Shown in pieces: positions 9,856-17,297 of a stretch of DNA of 64,000 nucleotides. How positions within the stretch are numbered: position 1 is the first letter of the stretch; each line of letters opens with the position of its first letter. This DNA comes from an uncultured Erysipelotrichaceae bacterium. Its GTDB lineage: Bacteria; Bacillota_I; Bacilli_A; RF39; UBA660. A program made the position numbers and the translations under genes. The notes beneath the pieces were generated by a model, which saw nothing but the letters and a program-made list of their open reading frames with translations, was not told the DNA's origin and made no database searches. Location of the stretch: positions 1 to 64,000 of the forward strand of contig CADBDE010000007.1 of the NCBI GenBank assembly GCA_902793375.1, in the 5' to 3' direction.

Positions 9856-10899
9856 TTATTTATAAAACTCTTTATACCATTCTGCAAATTTTCTTAATCC
9901 ATATCTAAGACTTGTATTTGGTTTAAATCCAAAGTCTTTTTCTAGTGGTGTTGTATCTGCATATGTTACTGGTACATCCCCTGGTTGCATTGGTACTAAC
10001 TCTTTATGACTTTCAAAGTCATAATCACTAGGCAATACTTTTGCTCTTACTAATTCTTCTTGTAATATTTTTACAAATTCTAATAAGTTTTCTGGATTAG
10101 AGTTACCTATGTTATAAACTTTATATGGTGGAACTGGAAGTCCATCCTCTCCAGTTACTTTATCTGGAGCTTTTTTCATAACTCTTAATATTCCTTCTAC
10201 TATATCATCTACGTAAGTAAAATCTCTTTTACAATTTCCATAGTTAAATATTTTTATTGTTTCACCATTTATTAATTTATTTGTAAATCCAAAGTATGCC
10301 ATATCAGGTCTTCCTGCTGGACCATATACTGTAAAGAATCTTAAACCTGTACTTGGTATATCGTATAACTTTGAATAAGAGTGTGCTAAAAGTTCATTAC
10401 TTTTTTTAGTAGCAGCATATAAACTAACTGGATTATCTACTTTATCATCTGTAGAAAAAGGAACTTTTGTATTTCCTCCATATACACTTGATGATGAAGC
10501 ATATACTAAGTGTTCAACAGGATTATTTCTACATGCTTCAAGTATGTTATAAAATCCAATTAAATTTGATTCTATATAAGCATCAGGATTAGTAATTGAA
10601 TATCTAACTCCTGCTTGTGCAGCTAAATTAACTACTATTTCAGGCTTATATTCACTAAATACTTTATTAATTAATTCTTTATCTGCAATATTACCTTTAA
10701 TAAATATAAAATTATTAAAATCTTGTAATTCTTTTAATCTATATTCTTTAATATTAACATCATAATAATCATTCATATTATCAATACAGATTACATTTTT
10801 AACATTTTCTTCTTTTAATATTCTTTTAGCAAGATTAGATCCTATAAAACCTGCTGCACCAGTTACTAAAATATTTTTGTCTTTTAAATCAACTTTCAT
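9856..10899 (-). CDS. NAD-dependent UDP-glucuronate-4-epimerase-like protein
   Basis: An extended short-chain dehydrogenase/reductase of 347 residues. The N-terminal NAD site is GAAGFIGSNLA (residues 14-24). The catalytic SSSSVYG and YAATKKSNE (Tyr-x3-Lys) follow near residues 130-160. DNMNDYYDVNIKEYRL and the closing segment (VPVTYADTTPLEKDFGFKPNTSL) match CapI/LpsL-type UDP-glucuronate 4-epimerases, which make UDP-galacturonate; other UDP-hexose epimerases remain possible. It is the first gene of the operon, behind a G-rich ribosome site. Its coding sequence is noticeably less AT-rich than the glycosyltransferases that follow. Confidence 0.88.
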   Translation of the reverse strand: MKVDLKDKNILVTGAAGFIGSNLAKRILKEENVKNVICIDNMNDYYDVNIKEYRLKELQDFNNFIFIKGNIADKELINKVFSEYKPEIVVNLAAQAGVRYSITNPDAYIESNLIGFYNILEACRNNPVEHLVYASSSSVYGGNTKVPFSTDDKVDNPVSLYAATKKSNELLAHSYSKLYDIPSTGLRFFTVYGPAGRPDMAYFGFTNKLINGETIKIFNYGNCKRDFTYVDDIVEGILRVMKKAPDKVTGEDGLPVPPYKVYNIGNSNPENLLEFVKILQEELVRAKVLPSDYDFESHKELVPMQPGDVPVTYADTTPLEKDFGFKPNTSLRYGLRKFAEWYKEFYK

Positions 10900-10916
10900 A
10901 AGATACCCCCATTACA

Positions 10917-10962
10917 ATAAAATAAGTCTCAAAAGATTGAGGCCTTTTGAGACTTATTTTAT
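10917..10962 (-). promoter_or_regulatory. 19-bp leader hairpin before polysaccharide operon
   Basis: A perfect 19-bp stem (10917-10935 paired with 10944-10962) with an 8-base loop ends about 18 bases before the epimerase start. In the minus direction the 3' arm closes in UUAUUUUAUU, so it resembles an intrinsic terminator or attenuator placed inside the operon's own leader. Processive antitermination (LoaP/NusG-type) is one inferred explanation; a 3'-end hairpin for an unseen transcript is another. Confidence 0.6.
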
Positions 10963-11040
10963 GTAAATATTTAACCCCTGAATTCTTTTTTTTCTTCTTT
11001 ATTCTCGAAATAACACTATAGGTGTCTTTTCATTTTGGTT

Positions 11041-11069
11041 ATTTTAACACAAAAGTCTTATTTTGTCTA
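11041..11069 (-). promoter_or_regulatory. Promoter of polysaccharide operon
   Basis: A -35 box TAGACA (11064-11069), 17-base spacer and -10 box TAAAAT (11041-11046) with an extended TGT just upstream. It faces the epimerase gene and leaves a leader of about 135 bases that contains the 19-bp hairpin. Confidence 0.65.
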
Positions 11070-11119
11070 GTATTTTCTTATATTTATTGTTTTTTTATTA
11101 TAACTCTACGATTAGTTTA

Positions 11120-11149
11120 TTGTATTTTTATAAAAGTTATGGTTATACT
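11120..11149 (+). promoter_or_regulatory. Promoter of XRE regulator gene
   Basis: A -35 box TTGTAT (11120-11125), 18-base spacer and -10 box TATACT (11144-11149), pointing rightward to the regulator gene at 11172. It diverges from the polysaccharide-operon promoter only about 50 bases away. Confidence 0.55.
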
Positions 11150-11171
11150 TTTCTTATGGTAGGTGATAAAA

Positions 11172-12110
11172 ATGAATTATGATAAGATTGGTGAATTCAT
11201 AAAAAACAAAAGAAAAGAAAAAGGTTTAACCCAAAATGAACTTGCAACAAAAATTAATGTAACTGATAAAGCAATAAGTAAATGGGAACGAGGACTTGGA
11301 TGTCCTGACGTTTCTTTACTTGAATCTTTATCAAAAGAACTAGATATATCAATACTAGAATTATTAAATGGTGAAAAAATAGAAAATGAAGTTATTAAAG
11401 TTACTGATGCTGATAATTATATTAAGAATACTATTAATATTTCTAATGATTACACTAAAAATAAAATTAAAAATGTTTTTAATCGAATAATAGAAATATC
11501 AATTATATTTGTAGTATTATTATTAATTCTTTTAAATATAGTACAGTTTAATTATATGAATAAAGAATATACCTATATAGTTAATAGAGATACCTATGAA
11601 GTAATAACAGATACATTAAATTCAATTGAAGATAATATTAATATAATAAAAAATAATAAAACTATTTTTAATGATGAAGATAGAAAAATAATTATTAATA
11701 ATTTAGAAGAAGATAATAATAAAATTAATAATATTTATTATTTAAAGAAAATAAAAGATCTTAAACCAATTACTTATAAAGTAAATGATTTAAGACTTTT
11801 AACAGACATGTATTATAATCCAAATAATGAAGTAGATCTATTAAATATATTAGATAAGTATGTAGATAATAATTTAATTAAAGTTTATACAGATTATTCA
11901 ATTAGAAGCCTTAATAATACATCTAGAAGTTATGGACTATATAATAAAGTAATTGAATCATATTATTATAGTCTTTCAAATAATAATCAAAGTATTACAT
12001 CAGATAGAATTAATAATCTAACTGAATTAAATAGTAATTTAGAAGCAAGAGTTAAACAATTTTTATTTCTTACTGAACTTGTTATAAAGGTAGGTGTTAT
12101 AAATGACTAA
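11172..12110 (+). CDS. XRE-family regulator with membrane anchor
   Basis: A helix-turn-helix DNA-binding domain fills the first 60 residues (IKNKRKEKGLTQNELATKIN and DKAISKWERGLGCPDVSLL are classic XRE signatures). A hydrophobic segment (about residues 108-130) should span the membrane, leaving roughly 180 residues outside, rich in Asn, Ile and Asp. The start at 11172 is set by AGGTGAT; the in-frame GTG at 11163 is part of that ribosome site. The gene overlaps the next by 8 bases. A membrane-tethered transcription factor sensing an external signal is inferred; its divergence from the glycan operon makes that operon a possible target. Confidence 0.8.
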   Translation: MNYDKIGEFIKNKRKEKGLTQNELATKINVTDKAISKWERGLGCPDVSLLESLSKELDISILELLNGEKIENEVIKVTDADNYIKNTINISNDYTKNKIKNVFNRIIEISIIFVVLLLILLNIVQFNYMNKEYTYIVNRDTYEVITDTLNSIEDNINIIKNNKTIFNDEDRKIIINNLEEDNNKINNIYYLKKIKDLKPITYKVNDLRLLTDMYYNPNNEVDLLNILDKYVDNNLIKVYTDYSIRSLNNTSRSYGLYNKVIESYYYSLSNNNQSITSDRINNLTELNSNLEARVKQFLFLTELVIKVGVIND

Positions 12111-12552
12111 AATATTAAATATTATTAAAATAATTTTAATAATAATTCTTATTACATTAAATATATTGTTTTGGAATAGATTTAATTATACTGAATTTGG
12201 ACCATTTATGTTTTTTGTTTTTGGTATTATTTATATTCTATTATATTTAAAAGATATAATTAAAAAGAATAATATTATATCTAATAGAAATTATAATATT
12301 TTATCTATAATTGTTTTATTAATTATTAGTTTAATATTTATTAGGGCATTAACTGATAATCACTTTCTATTTAATAATATTTCTTATCAAAAAGAAATTG
12401 AAAATTATCAAAAAACTCAATATGGATTTACTGGTGGATATGATGATTCTGAACTTTTTAATTATATGAATCAAAATATGAAATATTTTATTTTAATGAT
12501 TATTCTTTTATTAACATATAGAAAAATAAATATAACTAAAAAATCTTTATAA
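12103..12552 (+). CDS. Small membrane protein
   Basis: A 149-residue protein with four likely membrane segments (about residues 5-25, 30-48, 65-83 and 130-145). I do not recognise a family. It overlaps the stop of the XRE regulator gene by 8 bases and has its own AAGGTAGG ribosome site, so the two are translationally coupled and probably act together, with this protein as partner or target of the anchored regulator. Confidence 0.65.
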   Translation: MTKILNIIKIILIIILITLNILFWNRFNYTEFGPFMFFVFGIIYILLYLKDIIKKNNIISNRNYNILSIIVLLIISLIFIRALTDNHFLFNNISYQKEIENYQKTQYGFTGGYDDSELFNYMNQNMKYFILMIILLLTYRKINITKKSL

Positions 12553-12628
12553 AATATTAATATATTTATTTATAATTTAGAAAAACAATTAATAAAGTTC
12601 TATAATCTCTATATAGGCTGGTGATTAT

Positions 12629-13504
12629 ATGAATGATATAATTGATAATAATATAAAAAATCTAATTTATGAAATTAATGGAAAACAAGTTATGCTTGAC
12701 TCTGATTTAGCTAAACTTTATGAATGTAAAAATGGTACAAAAGAAGTTAATCAAGCTGTTAAAAATAATCTAGAAAAATTTCCAGAAAGATTTTCTTGGA
12801 TACTAACAGATGAAGATAGTAATATTTTTTTGGTCAAAAATTTTGACCAAAAAATAGAAACTAGAGGTGGAAGATTTAAAAATCCAAGAGTATTTACAGA
12901 AGAAGGTATTGCAATGCTTGCAACTATATTACATACTAAAGTTGCTACTCAAATAAGTATTCAAATAATGGATGCTTTTGTATCAATGAGACATTTTATA
13001 TTAGACAATAAAGATATTTATCAATCATTAAATAATATTAATAATAAACTTATTGATCATGATGAAAAACTTGAATTTATATTTTCAAGATTTGATAAAA
13101 AAGAACAATTGTTTTTTCAAGGTAATTATTTTGATGCTTATTACAACCTTTATGAAATATTAAGTACTGCTAAAAAAGAAATAATTATAATAGATAATTA
13201 TGCCGATATTTCTTTATTAGATCTAATAAAAAATCTAAATTGTAATATAATTCTTATTACTAGAAATAATGATAGATTAAGCTCTAAAGAAATAGATAAA
13301 TATAACAAGCAGTATAATAATTTAAAAGTTCTTAGAGATAATTCTTTTCATGATAGATTCTATATAATTGATAGAACTGATTTTTATTTATCTGGTACTT
13401 CTATTAATAATGTTGGTGAAAAAATATTTATGATTATCAAAATTGAATATAAAATTGTTAAAGAGTCTTTATTAAGCTATTTAACAATATCTCACAATCT
13501 TTAA
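12629..13504 (+). CDS. ORF6N-domain protein with PLD-like C-terminus
   Basis: The N-terminal 120 residues form an ORF6N domain (VMLDSDLAKLYE, KEVNQAVKNN, FPERFSW and RVFTEEGIAMLATIL), a DNA-binding module common in phage and mobile-element proteins. Residues 165-285 look like a phospholipase-D-type fold (EIIIIDNYAD, then HDRFYIIDRTDFYLSGTSI), in which HDRFYIID resembles a half HKD motif. Length fits chromosomal ORF6N proteins. A 29-base perfect palindrome lies inside the ORF6N part. Function is unknown; a link to phage response or DNA repair is only inference. Confidence 0.8.
   Translation: MNDIIDNNIKNLIYEINGKQVMLDSDLAKLYECKNGTKEVNQAVKNNLEKFPERFSWILTDEDSNIFLVKNFDQKIETRGGRFKNPRVFTEEGIAMLATILHTKVATQISIQIMDAFVSMRHFILDNKDIYQSLNNINNKLIDHDEKLEFIFSRFDKKEQLFFQGNYFDAYYNLYEILSTAKKEIIIIDNYADISLLDLIKNLNCNIILITRNNDRLSSKEIDKYNKQYNNLKVLRDNSFHDRFYIIDRTDFYLSGTSINNVGEKIFMIIKIEYKIVKESLLSYLTISHNL
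12826..12854. repeat. Perfect 29-base palindrome inside the ORF6N gene
   Basis: Two 14-base arms around a single central A have the core GGTCAAAA/TTTTGACC. A decayed relative (GGTCAAAATTTTTGATC) occurs at 13592-13608 in the neighbouring ORF6N remnant. Confidence 0.6.
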
Positions 13505-13540
13505 TAAAAAAGTATAACAAGTAAACCAGGTAGTTAATAA

Positions 13541-13623
13541 AATGCAGATAGATTTTCTTAGTATTATCTAGTGAAGAATTATCTATTTTGTGGTCAAAAT
13601 TTTTGATCGCAAATTATAGTAAC
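13541..13623 (+). pseudogene. Decayed ORF6N-domain fragment
   Basis: Two adjoining frames spell parts of an ORF6N domain: NADRF at 13541-13555, then, one base shifted, LSSEELSILWSKFLIANYS from about 13564. ORF6N proteins carry the same order (..NxxRFPE..L..EE...LWSKFLT..). No start, no further domain and at least one frameshift are present, so this is a relic next to the intact ORF6N gene. Confidence 0.45.
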
Positions 13624-13632
13624 AAAATAAAA

Positions 13633-13666
13633 AAAGGAAAGATTATTCTGAATAAATCTTTCCTTT
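13633..13666 (-). terminator. Terminator of DUF2975-like gene
   Basis: A 12-bp stem with arms AAAGGAAAGATT and AATCTTTCCTTT and a 10-base loop is followed in the minus direction by a T-run. The stem contains the stop codon of the gene at 13643. Confidence 0.8.
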
Positions 13667-14392
13667 TGTTTCTTTTTGTAATTTATATCCATATTTGAAT
13701 ATATAGATAAATGCATATAATACAACAATTGTAAATATACTAGTCATTGGTACTGTTGTTCCTCTATTAATAAATATTGCACTAACAATACTAATTAATA
13801 TACCTACTATAAATTCTATTATTGATAACTTAGCTATTCCACTTAATAGATCAACATTTTCTTCAGTAAATGGTGTTGTTTTATCATAAATATTTTTAAA
13901 GAAATCATGAACTTTATTAAGTACCTTAATTTCAATTACTAATGCTACTATAACAAGAGCAAGTACTATTTCTGCATATACAGTTATCTTTGTATAATCA
14001 TTCTTTTCTAAGTAATCAAATACTTCATTTAATGTATTAATATCTCCTTGAGTTTTTATTTCAGTTTTTTCAGTTTCATTTCCATTATCATCTAATTTAA
14101 ATATTTCAAAGTTGTGTTCTCCACGTCTATAATAAATATCTTTATCAAATACTTTTATAACATTTGCATTTTCTTTCTTTTCTGTTTTAATATTTGAGCT
14201 TATTATTGGAATACATAACATAACAAGCGCAATTCCTACTATACCAATAATAGCAAATACTTTAAGAATTTTTGCAATTACATATAAAAACTTGCTTATT
14301 CCTTTCAATCTTTTTTGATCTTGTTTTTCAATTGAATAATCATTTGCTGTTACTTTTTCTTCAACTTTTTTTTCTTCTTTTTCTTTTTTCAT
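13643..14392 (-). CDS. DUF2975-like membrane protein
   Basis: A 249-residue membrane protein. A charged N-terminus rich in Lys and Glu is followed by a span at about residues 40-65, a hydrophilic loop with a KTQGDINTLNEVFDYL segment, and three more spans (about 138-155, 186-208, 215-232). The segment FFKNIYDKTTPFTEENVDLLSGIAKL and the YGYKLQKE end match the DUF2975 pattern. Role unknown. It has its own terminator and stands alone between accessory genes. Confidence 0.65.
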   Translation of the reverse strand: MKKEKEEKKVEEKVTANDYSIEKQDQKRLKGISKFLYVIAKILKVFAIIGIVGIALVMLCIPIISSNIKTEKKENANVIKVFDKDIYYRRGEHNFEIFKLDDNGNETEKTEIKTQGDINTLNEVFDYLEKNDYTKITVYAEIVLALVIVALVIEIKVLNKVHDFFKNIYDKTTPFTEENVDLLSGIAKLSIIEFIVGILISIVSAIFINRGTTVPMTSIFTIVVLYAFIYIFKYGYKLQKETKGKIYSE

Positions 14393-14467
14393 AATACTTC
14401 CTTTCTTTTATTTAATTAAAGTATATCATAAATACAATTAAAATAAAAGAACTAGTATTTTATAAAT

Positions 14468-14650
14468 CTAATTCTTTATATAACTTTTTTCAATCATTTT
14501 TTGTACTTTGTATTCACTAATTGGATATACAGTTGAAACATAACAATCTTTCTTTACTCTTAAATTCAATCTAACAACAACACATACATTTTCATCAATT
14601 CTTTTATAGTATTTTAAACTATTTCTATCTTTTACATTTTTATTGTTTAA
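14468..14650 (-). pseudogene. C-terminal gene remnant, possibly phage-type nuclease
   Basis: An open frame of about 60 codons with no start codon or ribosome site, bounded upstream by an in-frame stop at 14651. It encodes DENVCVVVRLNLRVKKDCYVS and a YPISEYKVQKMIEKSYIK end. The sequence is clearly protein-like and resembles the tail of phage-associated PBECR-type nuclease domains; that family match is tentative. It fills most of the otherwise empty 14393-14698 gap. Confidence 0.4.
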
Positions 14651-14698
14651 CTATACAATACTATTATTATACAAGTTTTAAATTATTACACTTATTAA

Positions 14699-15787
14699 TT
14701 ATTTCTTAATTTGAATATTTGGAGTTTCTTTTGCTAACTTTAATATTTTATTTCTTGTATCAATTATTTTTCCACTACTTTCATAAACAGTAACTATGTT
14801 ATTTATATTATTATTTTTAATATATAATTCTTCAAATACGTGTTTTACAAATGGATCTTCTGATCTATTAACATGATACATTAAACTCTTTTTTAATTTT
14901 TCTAATTCTTTCTTTTGTTCTTCTTTATCTAACTTTAAAAACTTAGTATCAAATATATGTGATCTTATTAAGTCTACTTGTAAAGCTTCTAAGACTGCTA
15001 CTACATGTTCTTTAGGAATATACTTTAACATACATACTTCTTTAGAATTATTTGCATATTTAAATCCTCTTGAATTAACATCAGTTGGATTAACATATTT
15101 GTTTTTAAACTTTAATGATAATGATGGATCATACTGACATAGTTCTGAAACTATATCTATTACCTTTTCATCATTAATCTCTATTTTATTACATAAATAA
15201 TTTTTTTCTTTTATTTTATCCATTGTAGATAAATCAACACTTAATATGTTATCAGAGTCAACTAGTCCTCCAGTATTAGATCTTATAACTGCAATTTTAT
15301 GTTCATCTTGTTTATTATAATATCTCATTATTGAATCAAAATCAGTTGATGTAGATATCCAATCAGTTAACTTTGTTGATCCATATAATAAATGAGTTTG
15401 TAAACTAGATAAATATTTAAAGAATTCTATATAACTTCCAAAGTTTATATTTTCTGTATTATTCTTTATTAATAATTCTAGCTCTTCTTTTGATTTAGAT
15501 TTAACTACAGTTACAAACTCACAAAATTCTTTTATATCTTCTCTTGATTTTTCTGAATGCTTATAATATTTATTCTTTAATTTTTTATTATGACTTTTAA
15601 TATACTCTTCCATATGTTCTTTAATAAATTCTTCTTTTTCTTCTTCATTTAATGACATATATTCTTTAACATTATTCTTTTCATAATAATTCTTTACTAT
15701 TTTATATATTAATTGCTTAGATGCAATTCCATTTTCAAGTGGATCTCCTAAAATATCATAATTATTTAATGCTCTTACTAATAACAT
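14699..15787 (-). CDS. Putative ADP-ribosyltransferase-like protein
   Basis: A protein of about 362 residues without signal peptide or membrane spans. The start MLLVRALNNYD at 15787 is chosen because AGAGG lies eight bases upstream; ATGs at 15793 and 15841 are less well placed. The early Arg (LLVRAL) and later LTDWISTSTDFDSIMRYY recall the Arg and STS elements of R-S-E ADP-ribosyltransferases. A convincing catalytic Glu is not evident (KIEINDEKV is a candidate). The C-terminal third is helical and charged. Enzymatic activity is inference only. Confidence 0.5.
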   Translation of the reverse strand: MLLVRALNNYDILGDPLENGIASKQLIYKIVKNYYEKNNVKEYMSLNEEEKEEFIKEHMEEYIKSHNKKLKNKYYKHSEKSREDIKEFCEFVTVVKSKSKEELELLIKNNTENINFGSYIEFFKYLSSLQTHLLYGSTKLTDWISTSTDFDSIMRYYNKQDEHKIAVIRSNTGGLVDSDNILSVDLSTMDKIKEKNYLCNKIEINDEKVIDIVSELCQYDPSLSLKFKNKYVNPTDVNSRGFKYANNSKEVCMLKYIPKEHVVAVLEALQVDLIRSHIFDTKFLKLDKEEQKKELEKLKKSLMYHVNRSEDPFVKHVFEELYIKNNNINNIVTVYESSGKIIDTRNKILKLAKETPNIQIKK

Positions 15788-15812
15788 ATACATTACCTCT
15801 TTAGTCCACGTT

Positions 15813-15841
15813 ATTATATAGTAAAAATAAATAGAATGCAA
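15813..15841 (-). promoter_or_regulatory. Promoter of ADP-ribosyltransferase-like gene
   Basis: A -10 box TATAAT (15813-15818), 17-base spacer and -35 box TTGCAT (15836-15841). The -35 box lies inside the terminator stem of the upstream pilin gene. Confidence 0.6.
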
Positions 15842-15856
15842 TCACTTGCATTCTAT
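15831..15856 (-). terminator. Terminator of split pilin gene
   Basis: An 11-bp perfect stem (ATAGAATGCAA/TTGCATTCTAT) with a 4-base loop, followed in the minus direction by TTATTTTTA. U-rich bases occur on both sides, so it could work in both directions. Confidence 0.8.
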
Positions 15857-15868
15857 TTTTTATATAGT

Positions 15869-16813
15869 TTATTTTTCTACTTTATTTGATGGTACTTCTA
15901 TTGCTGGTCTAAATCCATAACCGAAGTCTAAATCATTTGTAGATGGAGAAATATAAGTTGCACCACTCCAGTATGTTACTACATAAGCTGTATCAACAGT
16001 ACTTGGTGTTTCAAGCCACCAGCCACCATTACCATTTCCTAATGATACACCTGTTCCATCATTATCATCATAATCATTAAGTTCCATTCCAAAGCTTGTA
16101 TTTTCAACAGCAAATGTACAATTTTTTTCTCCACCACATACTGAATTAAATTCTTGATATGTTAATAATCTTGCTGCAAGTCCATTATAACTAAATGCTG
16201 TTGGAAGTGTATGTCCTCCAATTGATGTTTCTCCGTTTGGTCCTTTTATTGCTCTTGTTGTACTTCTCAATCTTACATTACTCCACTTACTAGTTGATGG
16301 TAGTGGTGTACTATAATGTGTATTTGCTGTTGTAATTTTTCCTGTTGCTCCAAGTGGTCCATTATATGTTCTAATATATGTACTATATCCATCAAGGTAT
16401 TCATCATATGACATATTACCAAATAGTGATGGTGTTCCATTATTTCTTACATTACTATAGTAAAGTAATATTGAATAATTTCCGTCACTCTTTATATAAT
16501 AGAATCTTTCATTTTGTGCATTATATACTCCATCTCCATTTACATCACAGTCATATGCGTCTCCTGTGTTATATTCTCCTACTGTTCCTAAAGATCCATA
16601 TGTTGTAGTTACTCCAACTGCTACTGAACATCTACCACTACATGTTTCTGTGTGAAGTGTTGTTGCTCTTCTACATACACAAGTTCCACTACATCCTCCT
16701 GATTCACTTCCAGAACCACTTCCACTTGCTTCTCCACCAGCTTCTGATATATTTCCGCTTATATCATCTAAATGAATTGGTCTCCATTCATTTGTGTCTG
16801 GATTTAACCTTTT
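15869..16813 (-). CDS. C-terminal part of frameshifted pilin
   Basis: An open frame continuing the pilin at 16804-17211 after a one-base shift. It begins RLNPDTNEWRPIHLDD, then has a Gly/Ser linker, a Cys-rich stretch (CSGTCVC, CSGRC), a DVNGDGVY loop, and a C-terminal domain ending WWLETP and DFGYGFRPAIEV. That ending is typical of FGE-sulfatase/DUF6273-like lectin folds. The first internal ATG is at 16414, with no good ribosome site, so it is most likely meant to be the exposed tail of the pilin. Role: surface-displayed binding domain (inferred). Confidence 0.65.
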   Translation of the reverse strand, partial: KRLNPDTNEWRPIHLDDISGNISEAGGEASGSGSGSESGGCSGTCVCRRATTLHTETCSGRCSVAVGVTTTYGSLGTVGEYNTGDAYDCDVNGDGVYNAQNERFYYIKSDGNYSILLYYSNVRNNGTPSLFGNMSYDEYLDGYSTYIRTYNGPLGATGKITTANTHYSTPLPSTSKWSNVRLRSTTRAIKGPNGETSIGGHTLPTAFSYNGLAARLLTYQEFNSVCGGEKNCTFAVENTSFGMELNDYDDNDGTGVSLGNGNGGWWLETPSTVDTAYVVTYWSGATYISPSTNDLDFGYGFRPAIEVPSNKVEK

Positions 16814-17211
16814 ACTCCTTGTCCTGCATCATCTACACTTATCCAATAATAACTATAACCTTTTCCATCATAAATAACTACTACATATGCTTCCACAAAT
16901 TCTCCATATGGACTCTTGCTTGCATTTTCTGTCTTAATATAACTAGCTGGAATATAATATGTTGTATTTGTATCATACATTCCTAATTTTCCCGAATTTC
17001 TAGTCCCTGATACTATTTCTTTTGCTGTATCTACGTAAGCTGATTTTCTTGAATTACTAATATAATTAGTTACAGATGGTATTGCTATAATCATTAAAAT
17101 ACCAAGAATAATAATAACTGCTAATAATTCAATTAATGTAAATCCTTTCTTTTTCTTTTTTTGTTGTTGTTCATCTTCTTCTTTTTCTTCAATTTTTTTC
17201 TTTTCGTTCAT
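16804..17211 (-). CDS. Type IV pilin-like protein, N-terminal part
   Basis: The cytoplasmic leader is rich in Glu, Gln and Lys. The prepilin site KG|FTLIELLAVIIILGILMII follows, with the conserved Glu at +5 and a hydrophobic helix. The globular start (SRKSAYVDTAKEIVSG, SPYGEFVEAYVVV, GYSYYWISVDDAGQG) is almost the same as in the pilin at 58989-59582. The frame stops after GQGVKG, but the next frame continues the protein, so one A appears lost in the A-run at 16810-16813. The start at 17211 has GGAGG six bases upstream. Assembly into a pilus after prepilin peptidase cleavage is expected. Confidence 0.8.
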   Translation of the reverse strand: MNEKKKIEEKEEDEQQQKKKKKGFTLIELLAVIIILGILMIIAIPSVTNYISNSRKSAYVDTAKEIVSGTRNSGKLGMYDTNTTYYIPASYIKTENASKSPYGEFVEAYVVVIYDGKGYSYYWISVDDAGQGVKG

Positions 17212-17239
17212 TTGTATCCTCCCATCTATTATATATATT

Positions 17240-17268
17240 AGTTTATCACAAATTACATTTATTATCAA
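17240..17268 (-). promoter_or_regulatory. Promoter of first pilin gene
   Basis: A -35 box TTGATA (17263-17268), 17-base spacer and -10 box TAAACT (17240-17245) preceded by TGA, an extended -10 arrangement. It lies about 30 bases upstream of the pilin start. Confidence 0.6.
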
Positions 17269-17297
17269 CAATCATAATAGAGCATTTTAACTTTATA

